In this document: positions 23,095 to 33,967 of the stretch, one piece after another
How the letters are laid out: each line of letters opens with the position of its first letter
Position numbering within the stretch: the first letter of the stretch is position 1
Assembly: GCA_032358165.1 (NCBI GenBank)
Contig: JAALGY010000057.1
Span: 1-64,000 of the forward strand
Direction: 5' to 3'
Length of the DNA stretch: 64,000 bases
DNA from: Diplosphaera chodatii
Lineage: Eukaryota; Chlorophyta; Trebouxiophyceae; Prasiolales; Stichococcaceae
The notes under the pieces: generated by a model
What the model was told of the DNA's origin: nothing
The model's input: the letters and a program-made list of their open reading frames with translations, nothing else
Databases searched by the model: none
Program-made: the position numbers and the translations under genes

Positions 23095-26000
23095 TCAAGC
23101 CTGCGCCGGCGGCGCCTGCCCATTCGCAGCTGGCTGCCCGTTGTGCTCTGCGCTGGGCTGCTGCTGGTCTGCGGCGGCTGCTGCAAAGGCCGACGTCTTG
23201 CTGCGGCTGCCGATCTCTGCCACCAGCTTCTCGGCCACTGCAGCAACAGTGTGCATGCCGTGCACCTGCAGCATGGTCGCAGTATGGGTTGGGGCTTGTC
23301 TGGCGGCAAACTCCAAGCAGATGAATGGCACAGCATGAGAAGGAGGCGGGGACTGGGCACCAAGTCATGGGGATCTCAGCAATGCCCCAGCGATGAGCCG
23401 CTCACGTGGTTGTCGCGGGTGCGCACGTTGACGGTGCCCGCCTTCTTCTCCTCCTCGCCCACCACCTGCGGCGCATACGAGCATCTCAGGAACGCCGTCA
23501 GGTAGCGCGGCACAGCCGCCGAGCATGACTCCAGGTGCCACTGCAGACCTCAGCCGCGTCCCTGTGTCACTCACGCCTCCCGGCAGCATGGCGGACAGGT
23601 GCAGTGCCAGAGCTTGTGCTGGTGTGTGTGGTGGACATCAGCTGCCAGCAGCCGCCCTGGCACGTAGCGGCGCAGCTCACCAGGATGTAGTTCCACTGCT
23701 CCAGCTGCGCCTCCCGGACCTTCTTCTGCATCTTGCGGTCCGACTCGTCCACCTCGCAGTGGATGCGGGAGGCGCGCAGCCGCCGCCGCACCTCCCGCGC
23801 ATACTCCAGGCTCACCTCCGAGATGGGCACCACCATCACCTGCCAGCAGCGCTGGGTGTGCTCAGCCCCTGCGACAACCACCCCAGCGCAGGCCGCAACA
23901 GCAGGCGCAGCGCAGCACCAATGTGCATGGCAGCACGCTTCCTGCACCGGCGTTCAGCTGGGTGCATGCCAGTTGCAGTGCATCGCAGCATGTGCGCAAA
24001 CATGTACCCCTGCTGCTAATGTGCTCGACAGGATGCTGCACTGCGAGGACGGCCCGCAACCGGAGGCCGGGTTGCAGCGCACCTGCCGGGGGCTGAGCCA
24101 CGCGGGCCACTTGCCGGCGTAGTGCTCCGTCAGGATGGCGAACATGCGCTCCACGGAGCCCAGGATGGCGCGGTGCACGATCACCGGCGCCTCCAGCGTC
24201 TGCTCCTCCGTGCTGTACTTCAGGCCAAACCTGCGCCAGAGGGAGCGTGGTGTCAGTGTCAACAGTGAGGTGCAGGTGCAGGTTCTGGCGGGGTGGCAAC
24301 GGCAGAGCAGTGAAGCGGAACAAGCCAGCATCGTGTGCAGGAATGTACTGGCACTGTGCAAGTGCATGGCCGCTGCCGGTGGCAAAGCAAACATACACAG
24401 CACTCAGGAAATGGCACAGCGTCGGAGTAGAGTCTGGAGCAGCAGGAAGGGGGCTGCAGGGAGGGCCCGCACTTGATGGGCAGCTGGAAGTCGAGCTGCA
24501 CGGTGGCGCACTGGAACTTGCGCCGCAGCGCGTCAAACACCGTGATGTCGATCTTGGGGCCGTAGAACGCCCCGTCCCCCGGGTTCATCTGGCCGAAGCA
24601 CAACATGCTCGTTCAGACGCTGTCCTTTGCGGGCTTGTGCACCGCACAGACGGACTTGCAGCAGCACCATTCAGGGGCGTAGTGTAACAGAAGCAGCCTT
24701 CCCAAAGTGTGCAGCTGTGCACAGGTGACCCGCACGGCACTATGAAGCCATGTAGATGTGCAGCAACAGCACAGGGCATCAGTAGCAGCACTGCAGCAGC
24801 ACTGGAAAGCACCTCCCACTGCTGGCCGCTGGCGTTGAGGGCGTCCTCCAGGGCCGCCTCGGCCTTGGCCCACAGCGCCAGGTCGCCCATGTACTTCTCC
24901 GGCCGCGTGGACAGCGCCATGCGGTACTGCAGCCCAAACACCCCGTACACCTGCAAGCGGAAGCAGGATTGCGTCAGGGTTCAGGGCGTCACCCTGCAGG
25001 CAGTGCTCTGTTGAACCCCCTGGCCAGTTGTGCAGCGCTGCTGAGCACTGTTCGCGCTGAGTGTGTCGGCAAGGCAGGCAGCAGTATTCCAGCAAGCAAG
25101 GGGTTGGTCGGTGGTCGCCGGGCGGCCAGGCAGCGCATCTACCGAGATCCTGTGCAGCCCTGATAGACATGGAGGCCAGTGTGGGGAGCTGCAACAGCGA
25201 AGGAACACCGGCCGCACCTCGCCCATCATGCGCAGGAAGGCGGACACCTCCGCCGACACCTGCGACGGGCGGCAGAAGATGTGCGCGTCGTCCTGCTGGA
25301 AGCGCCGCACCCGCGTCAGCCCCGTCAGCGCTGCAGGTCCACAGACAGGGTGCGAGTCAAGGTGCAGCAACAGGCGGTCTCTTGTCTGCCTGCCCTGTAA
25401 CAGGCTTGGCTGACCATGCATGGTGACAGCAGCCCAATGCTGATGCCAGGGTGTGGGCTGCACACAGACAGTCGCCCGATTGGCGCCTCAGCCGTACAGA
25501 AAGCTCTTGGTTGCTCTTGTGAGAGTCGAGTGCTGATGCGGGGAGTTCAAGAGCCAGGCCCACCGCCGGAAAACTCGTTGCGGTGCAGGACGCCAAAGTC
25601 GGCCAGCCGCAGCGGCAGCTCCCGGTAGGTGCGCGACCGCGCGCCGAAGATGAGGCAGTGCCCCGGGCAGTTCATGGGCTTCAGCCCGAACTGCTGCTTC
25701 TCCACCTCCAGCAGGAACATGTTCTCCTGTTGAGCAGGCACTGCAGACGGTCAGCATGGCACCCTGCTGCATTTTGTCGCAAGGAGCGGGGTGTGCATTC
25801 TCATACACGAGGCTTTCTGCCTTGTTGAACCTGCGGCTTTGCGGCCAGCATGCAGCTGGCTGGCACCACAGCGCTGCATGGTAAGCAGGCTCTGTTGCGC
25901 CTGAACTGACAGACCACCCAAGGTGCATGTGGCAAAGCTAACCTTGTAATGCGCGGCATGGCCGGAGGTGTGCCACAGGTCCAGGTTGTACATGTTGGGG

Positions 26001-27786
26001 GTGACTACCTCGTGGTACTCGTACTCCCAGTACTTCTGCTTGATGTACTGCACACAACACAGGGCAGGACATGCGTCAGCGCTGGATCTGCACGTCTGAA
26101 AGCCCCTGAACAGGAGCAAGGGCACAGCGCAGCAGCGACAACAGCGGCATTGTCAGGGTAGCAGCATGGGTGGAGCAGTGGTGATGCATCTGAAAGCACT
26201 GGGTCCAACTGCTGTTCCATACACCACAGCATTTGTGACAGCAGTGGACCCATGGCTGCAGCAGAACTGCAGCTGCATGGGTGGAGACGCACGTCGACCA
26301 GGGCGTTGTACACGATGGTGCCGCCGGGCAGGAAGAAGCAGGAGCCGGGCGACAGCCGGTCGAACATGAACAGCTGCTGCTGGGTGCCCACGTTGCGGTG
26401 GTCCCTTTTCCTGGCCTCCTCCATGCGGTACTGGTAGTCCTTCATCTGGTCCTTCTCCGGGAACGCGATGCCGTACACCCGCTGCGTGGGGGACAACCGA
26501 GCTGCCGGTGAGGAGCCATGAACGGCTTGTCTTGATCAGGCAAACGCTGTGGCAGTGACAGAGGGATTCCTAGATACTGGACACGCCGAGTACAGACTGC
26601 CAGGTGACGATGCCCTTTGCCAGCTCAGCACTTCAGTTCTCACACTGCTGTGCCATGTGACCATCAGCTGTGCCAAGCATGGCCTGAAAAGCTGTTGCAC
26701 GCATACTGATCTCTGCCTGCAGGTGCTAATGGGCGCAAAGCAGCCATGCAGCCAGCCGGAGGGCTGCGGCTGCATGTGACCCAGGTGGATCAGCAGCGCA
26801 CACATCATCGACATGCAAGAGTGCAGTAGGCTCAGCAGTCGGGGCAGCACCTGCAGCCCCTCCCGCGTGACGTCGCCCTTCCAGAAGGAGCGCGACATGG
26901 CCTGCACCGCCGTCGCCTTGAGCAGGCCGGAGTGGGGCAGGTGGGGCCCCCGGCACAGGTCCACCATCGGGCCGCACCGGTACAGGCTGATCGTCGCATC
27001 GCCCGGCAGCCCGCTGATGATCTCCACCTTGAACTTGTTCTCCTCGAACATTTGGAGCGCCTCGTCACGGGACACCACCGCCCGCTCGAACGGCGCCCTG
27101 TCCTTCACCAGCTTGTCGATGTGCTTCTGGATGCGCGGCTTGTCGGCCTCGGTCAGCACCCGGTCGCCCAGGTAGCAGTCGTAGTAGAAGCCCTCCTCCA
27201 GGGCGGGCCCGATCGTCAGGTCCGCCCCGAACTCCGCCTCCAGCGCCTCGCCCAGCGCGTGGCTGCTGCTGTGCCAGAACGTGTCCTTGCCGAGTGGGTG
27301 CTCAAAGTCCAGCAGCTCCAGCGGACAGTCCGCCTCCAGCGGCCGTATCAAGTCCCAGGTCTTGCCGTCCACTTTGGAGATGAGGACCTTCTTAGCCAGG
27401 GATTTGGAGATGCCGGCGGCAATGTCCAGCGGGGTGGTGACCCCCGCCACGCCCTCCTTCTCCTTGCCATCCGGCAGTGTCACTTTGATCTGCACGTTCG
27501 CCTCCCTAGCTGCATCCACTTTCTGCAGCTCCCGCTTCCTGTACTCCTCAAACAGCTGTATCCGCTTCTGGAAGTATGGCAGCTTTTCCTTCGCAATATC
27601 TGCATCTGACTTCGCCGGGCCCTTTGCTGGCGCGGCGCCATTAGCTGTGGGTTTGGCTGCACCAGCATCCGCTGCAGGCTGCGCATCATTCACGTGCATG
27701 TCTGCAAGCTGTGCCTGTGCTGCATCCGCTGCAGCAATGGACGCAGGGTCTGACGTTGCGGCCCCGCCGCAGCAGTCGACCCCCAT
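23095..27786 (-). CDS. Threonyl-tRNA synthetase
   Basis: Charges tRNA-Thr with threonine. The first exon (27786 to about 26848) carries a low-complexity N-terminus, a TGS domain ([12 protein letters not shown]...) and the editing domain with [12 protein letters not shown] and [10 protein letters not shown]. Later exons lie near 26490-26288 ([17 protein letters not shown]), 26048-25944, 25728-25565 ([21 protein letters not shown], with the zinc-binding Cys and His), 25331-25215 (motif 2, [15 protein letters not shown]), 24951-24812, 24590-24477, 24232-24086 (motif 3, [19 protein letters not shown]), 23840-23682 (anticodon-binding domain), 23469-23407 and 23265-23095. All class II signature motifs are intact. 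The protein ends with an Ala/Gln/Pro-rich tail not typical of the family. The ATG at 27786 is chosen because the sequence after it reads into the conserved part. An in-frame upstream ATG at 27894 adds 36 residues, so a longer organelle-targeted form is possible. Confidence 0.95.
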
Positions 27787-28210
27787 CCTGACACCCGATG
27801 AGCCGCAATGCACGTCGCAATACGCAGATGTGCAGGGAGCGGCCGGCTGCACATGCACAGCGCTACCCCATGTGGCGAGTGAACAGTAACGCAAAGCACC
27901 TCAGGTAAAGGCAGAGTAGTAGATAAGGTACATGCCGTGTCGGAGGTACGCAGTCCAAAGAGTGTGTATAGCATCCTGTGACCTACTGCGTTGGGATGTG
28001 TGCTTAGCAATGCAGGCAATAGCCAATCGTTTCTTGCACAAGCTGTGCATGAAGGATTGTAGGTGCATGAGCTGAAAGCTTTAGCATGTGAGTACATGAC
28101 CAACAGCCTTTTGGGCAGAGATGGCATGAAGCTCGGTGCTCAACTCAGTACTTCTTGCTCCAAACCATCACTGCGCAACGATCCCGACAACAACCCGCTG
28201 CAGCGCTGCA
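27787..28210. promoter_or_regulatory. Region between CWC22 3' end and ThrRS start
   Basis: 424 bases containing the ThrRS promoter and leader and the CWC22 3' untranslated region, both genes reading leftward. An in-frame ATG for a longer ThrRS lies at 27894. No other feature is recognised. Confidence 0.4.
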
Positions 28211-31200
28211 TCAGCGCCGCCGGCGCTTCTCGTCACGCGGCGGCGTGGGGCTGGCCGCCCGCTTGCGCTCTGCCTCCCGGCGGCTTCCTTTCCCGCTGCG
28301 CTCCCGGCTGCCCTCCCGGTGCCGGTCGCCGTGGCCGCTGCGCCGCTCGTCACGGCCAGCGCTCCGCTCGTCGTCCCCCCTGTGGCGCTCGTCGCGGCCG
28401 CCAGTGTCCCGCCTGCTGTCCCGGCGGCCGTCCTCGCGCCCAGACTGCGGGTCCCGCCGGCTGCGGTGCTCCCGGCGGGGCGGGCTGCCGTCGCGGTGCG
28501 GCGTCGCCAGCGTGCTGTCGGGGCTGCGCGCGCGCTCGGGCTTGCGCACCGGCGGCGGCGGCAGCTTCTGCTCTTCCTCGCTGCACCATGAAATGTAGAC
28601 ACATCATAAGCTCATGTCCTCCAGGGTGCAGTTGTTTCATGACCATGGCGCTCCAGTGCTGGTCTGAACTCCATGCAGAATGCTGCAACTGCAGCGCAGG
28701 ACTGATGTATGCAGGGTGTTTTGAGGGTAGGTAATCCCAATGTGCAGCAACAGGCACCATGAAAAGCAGCCCAGGCAGCCTTGCCTGTCGCTGCTGCTGC
28801 TGCTGTCGGACGAGGAACTGTCGCTGCTGCTGCTGTCCGAGTCCGAGCTGTCGCTGCTGCTGGAGTCGCTGCTGCTGGAGTCGCTGTCGGAGCTGCTGGA
28901 GTCGGAGGAGGCTGCTGCGGCGGCAGCTGCTTGCTGCTGCATGATCAGCTTGGGCAGATTCTGCGCAGCCAGCCAGGAAAGGCAGTCAGCGCATGTACAT
29001 TGTGGTGCCAGACCTGCATTGCTTTTGTGACAACGGCATAAGGGAGCAATGGCAGCGGCAGCAGTGGTACCTTCAGGTGCTCGCGCATGTCGTCAGTCAG
29101 GCCGCCCAGGCCAATGGACGTGAAGAAGTTGATGGAGAAGCGCATGTTGCGCGGCGTGTCCTGCATGCACAGCAGCAGAAAGACATCAACAGGGCCTTTG
29201 CCACAGCCACAGGAGAGGTATGTGACAATAGATGGGAGATTGATCATCGACAGGGCTGCTGCAGCTACCACCAGAGCTTCAGCCAGTGAGCATGCTGGCA
29301 GCGAACCAACCACAACAGGCGTCCGATCCTAAGGCAGGGAGCAGCACCTTGGGGAAGATGCCCTGCACCCACATCATGGCGGCCGGGTCCTGCAGCCGCC
29401 CGTTCAGGCTGCTCAGGCCCATGCTCTCTGACAGCTCCTGCGCACTTGTCAAGCGCACCTCAGCACACAGCAGGGTTGAACGTTGGTACTGATGGATCCA
29501 CGTCTCAGCTATGACGTATGAGGCGGCGATGCCCATGATATGCATCGCACGTGCGGGTATGGGTGGTGCTGCGCTGGCACCTGGAAAAGGATCTTGATGA
29601 AGATGCGGGCAGAGGAGGTGGTCGCCTCCTCAGTCAGCACGATGTTACTGAGCGTGCCCCAGGAGATGGCGTCCGTCGACAGCAGGTGCGCAAAGAACTG
29701 CACGCCAAGGACAGGGCTCCGTCACATGGATTCCAGCACGACAGACGCGACATTCGCACGCATGCGGCAAGCTGGCAAGACACATCAGCATGTATGCCGC
29801 ATATGGATTTTTCAATGCTCAGTTACCTTGGCAACATTGCGCAGCTTGTTGGTCTCCAGCCTGTGGATGAGGTTGTACTGCCGCCGGAAGCAGTCCTCAA
29901 ACACCTCCTGGTACTCCCGCTTCAGGTAGCAGAAGCGCTGCGCCAGCAGCCCGTAGTACCTGCAGTCACAGCCCAGAGCAGCTTGTCAGCTTTCTGTGGG
30001 CAATATGGCTGCTGGTCATCAGGAACGACTCCCTAGCACTACTCGAAATGCAAGAGCTGCTGGGACAGCAACCGGCCGGGGCAGAACTGCCACGTGGATG
30101 GTTCAGCAGGCCCACAGCAGGGTGCAGGGATGGAAGGCCGCACCGGATGTACGTCTTCTCCTGGCTGCAGCACTCCAGGATCATGGTGACCACCTCGATC
30201 TCGCGCCCCGGGTCCACCTGGATCTTCATCAGCTTGTGCCCCGCCTCCTCAAAGTCCAGCGCGCTCATGATCGTCAGGTAGATCGTACGTCTGCAGGGCA
30301 GGGTACAGACATTGGGTGCTGTTGTGTATAGATACCACCGTGTCTGACTCATGTGGTGCCCTGCTAGACAGTTTGAAGACGGCTTTTGCAGATGGATGCA
30401 TGCAGTGCTGCGTGCGGGTTGCCAAAAGCGCATAAGAACCCGACACATACCGCAAGTTGATGAGGTCGGTGTTGGTCATGTCTTTGATGCCGGCGGCGCC
30501 GCCAAAGCCGGCGCCCTGGGCACCCCCTGGAGCGCCCTCCTCGTCCGAGTCTTCCTCGTCCTCCTCGTCCTCCTCATCCCCCTCGCCCTCCTCGTCAGAA
30601 TCCTCGCCCAGCACCTCGCGCTTGATCGCCTGTCGCCATGAGAACAGCACCACTAGGCAGCTGAGCTCATAGCAGCAGTACGACCTTCCAACCCGCAATC
30701 GCATCCTTGTGGTCGTGCATTTGCTGTGGTGCAGTATGAGCTTCTACTTGCGGTACCAACCATGTCGAGTTGAAGCCATTTCAGGCACATGGCAGGGAGC
30801 CTCATGCCAACAGCCAATCTCACCTCATACTCCTTCTCGTGCAGGTTGTAGTCCGCATCATACTTGAAGACGTCCAGGCTCACAAGCGCATCTAACTCAT
30901 CCTTCGTTGACACCTGCCAGACAGCACCACATCCTGAGAGCGCATCCCTGCCGACACACTGTCGATGTGTTTGCCCCGAGACGCGGGAGCCCTGGCAGCC
31001 TTACGTAAAGACCAACCTTGGGCAGGCATGCATCGCCACTGCACCGAACGCTTGGGCAGGCATCTGCGACATGCTTCACCACATGAAAGACAGTCGTTGG
31101 ACCTGGTACATGCTGTCTGAACACCGAACATTACCCACAAGCTACCATGTACAAACTACTCAACACTACTAAACCCACCTCATGTGTGATCTGGTCCTCG

Positions 31201-33531
31201 GGCTCCACCAGGTCCAGCTCGGGCGGCACCGCGGGGAAGCCGGCCGCCTCGAAGCCCGTCTTGCGCACCAGGAACAGCGCCTCGATGGTGTACTGCACCC
31301 GCTTGTCCACGTCGCCCTCGTGCATCACATGCCGGAAGCGGTCGTACACGCTGCGAGATCACAGCTGGCCCCCGTCAGGCGCAGTGTGGTGATCATAAGG
31401 GCGCTGTGCATGTACCAACGGGTTCAGGACTCGGGCTACGTTCTGCACGGTCTGTACTGCCTGTCAAACTTCAGGAGCCAGGGTGTGCAGCGGTGTGCGC
31501 TGCATTGTTTGACCCCGTTGAACAAGTGCTGTTGGAGGGTGGGGCGCACTGGTTGGCGGGGCCGGGCGCCACGTCCTGCAGGAAGGCGCCCGTCTCCTTG
31601 GCGAGCGACACCGCGACCTCGATGGACGAGTCGCTGGGCTTCTCCAGCAGCGTCAGCAGCAGCTCCAGCACCAGCAGCTCGTGCACCACCTGCGTGGGGA
31701 GCATTACAGTTACACAGGTGTCAAACTGGCTGAGCGAACTCTGCCATTGCAAGGGCTTGCAGATACCAGATATTGGTGACCCTGAGCGTCCACCAGCAAC
31801 CTGCTGCCAGGCAGCCGCATGCGACAAAGGTAGCACTATGACTGTAGGACGCTTTGCAGCAAGCAGGTGCGGCTTGGGGTGTGTGAGATACCTTGCAGCG
31901 GGGCGGTGCCCACCTGCTGGTTGACCAGGTGCGCGATGAATTTGGAGACGGCCAGGATGATGGGCTTGTCGTTACGCGTGTACGCGCGCACCCACTGCTT
32001 CAGCAGCCGGTGCAGCAGCAGCTCCCCGATCTCAGGGAACTTGGTGTTCAGCACCTGCACGGTGTCAGCAGGCAGATCGGCACGGCAGCACATGCATGAG
32101 CACCCTGCAATGCTGTTGAGCAGCCTGACTGCACCTATCAGGCTCCACTGCTGCAGCACCAGCTCACACCCCTACAACGAAAGTGTGGGAGAGGAAGTTC
32201 ACACCGCCACAAGCGCGGCATAGACAGGCGTGAATGTCGGGCTGGCCATCTGACTCTTCATCAGCGACCGGCACAGCAAGCCACGCCCACGCACCAGGTT
32301 CTGCAGCAAAGCACAGCGCAAGCCTTGGTGTTGGCAGGAGTGGACCACCTGTTTTACAGTTCTTCGGTCTTGATCTGGACATATAGCAGCGCAAATGCTG
32401 AAGATCAGGCGTCCTCACCTCGCCAAAGAACTCTGGGAGGATCTGCTTGATGTTCATGATGTTGACTTTGTTGACCAGGCCATTCAGCGACTTGCGCAGC
32501 GCGTCCCAGGTCATCCGCTGGAACTCCTGCACATATCAAAATCATGCAGCTGCAGGACAACTGGGTCTGCAATGCATGCTGCTTCAGCAGGCACCAGGAG
32601 CGCTCGCAGCAGAAGCAGGCACAGCAGACTGCAAAAGACTGTGCAGCTGTGCACTATTGCCGTCGTCAGCACGGCTCACAAGCTGCAGACGACACTGCAT
32701 GCTGGCTGTGGATACAACCCATCCAGCCAGGGCCTACGCAGCGCCACAGCAACTGTACCTTGCCCTCCTTGTCATCCGCATCCCGCATCATCTGCGCCAG
32801 CTTGAAGGGCGGGATGTACACGCCGCCGGCGGGGCCTGCAGGCTTGGGGGCACGCTCGCGCTCCACCGGCTCTGCCGCCGCCACGGCCGCAGTCTCCGCC
32901 GGCGCCTCGGCATCATTGAGCCTGGCTGCCGGGCCGCCATTCTGCAGAGATGAACGATGTGCAGCCCACTTGCCACCGTTGATGTGCATGTGCTTGTATG
33001 GGCCTGGGCAGAGCGCCGCACGGTGCTGCTGACATTGACATGGACTGGCCAGGTGCACGGGGCTGACGTATGCCCGTGGATTGCACAGCGCCTACAGCAC
33101 AAGGAGAGTCGTCAGCAAACCTGCAAGGGGCGCTCTGCCTCGGGCGCATCTCGGTCGCCACGCCGCCGCAGCGGGCTTGGCTCCCGGCGCCTGCGCGGGC
33201 TGTCGTCTCGGCGGCGCCGCCGGGGCGGGCTGGGGCTGTGGCGGCGGCTGCGGTGGCGGGGAGGGCTGTCGCCGCGGTGCCTGCTGCTGCGGCCGCCTCT
33301 GTCGGGGCTGCTGCTGCGACGGCGGGGCCGCCTGTCGCGGTCGCGGCCTGCGTCCCGGCGCCTATCGTCGTCAACGTCCTTGCTGCCATCGAGCCCGTCC
33401 GGGACGGATGGGCCAGCAGCTCCGTCCTGGGCGGGGGGCGCCGCAGTCCCAGCATCGTCCTCAGGCAGCTCGCGGTTATCGACGGCGTCTGACGACGCCG
33501 AGCTGTCTGAGTCTGAGTCCCTACGCACCAT
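28211..33531 (-). CDS. CWC22: Pre-mRNA-splicing factor CWC22
   Basis: Spliceosome component that binds eIF4A3 through its MIF4G domain and escorts exon-junction-complex assembly. The ATG at 33531 opens an Arg/Ser/Asp-rich N-terminus. The conserved part begins with [14 protein letters not shown] (about 32.8 kb). MIF4G exons follow: [18 protein letters not shown] (32.5 kb), [20 protein letters not shown] (32.3 kb), [19 protein letters not shown] (32.05 kb), [19 protein letters not shown] (31.6 kb) and [20 protein letters not shown] (31.3 kb). After an acidic linker ([14 protein letters not shown]) comes the MA3 domain: [20 protein letters not shown] (30.3 kb), [20 protein letters not shown] (29.95 kb), [13 protein letters not shown] (29.7 kb) and [19 protein letters not shown] (29.15 kb). 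A Ser/Asp repeat tract and an RS/RD-rich tail ending at TGA 28211 close the protein, as in other CWC22 proteins. No missing domain was noticed. It is head-to-head with the PPR gene. Confidence 0.95.
28783..28925 (-). repeat. Ser/Asp triplet-rich coding tract in CWC22
   Basis: GCTGCTGTCGGA-like triplets on the plus strand encode a run of Ser and Asp on the minus strand, just before the RS/RD tail. Similar acidic serine tracts occur in CWC22 of other eukaryotes; length variation between strains is likely. Confidence 0.75.
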
Positions 33532-33967
33532 GGTGCACCTGATGCAGGGTGCAAGCAAACGCAGGGTCACTGCATGCTCGCCACCGCCGTGCGCCTGATG
33601 TTCACAAAGTAGATGGCGCTGATACTCTCAACACACAGCACAACTGAGAGGACGCAAGTGTGCTCACCATTGCAGTGTGCCCCTAGTGACCTAGTGACCT
33701 TGTGCTACCATGATTGACACTGTACTGTACCTTGCCATCGAGTTGTAGGCCACAGTGGCCGGCATGTCCGCCACTGCTTGTTCCTGTGGATACCGCACTG
33801 ACTGGTCGACATTGCGTCATCAGCTGGCCCCTTCCTCTCTACCATATCATGGCGCGTTGGCGTTGCTAGAAACAAGCTGCACAAAGTTGTGCATGCAGGT
33901 CTGCCTCGTATCGTAATCTAGGTTGGCGCTCCCAGCAGTCAGCGAAGCACCCAAAGCAACATTTACG
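33532..33967. promoter_or_regulatory. Shared upstream region of CWC22 and PPR genes
   Basis: 436 bases between two divergent start codons (33531 leftward, 33968 rightward). It contains no recognised coding segment and presumably serves as a bidirectional promoter. No TATA box was evident. Confidence 0.5.

Noticed and set aside
26536..27894. Reading ThrRS as a single-exon 452-codon gene
   Set aside because: The family-conserved part stops at REGLQ (about 26848) before a GT donor; the rest of the frame is intron, and the enzyme continues in ten further exons.
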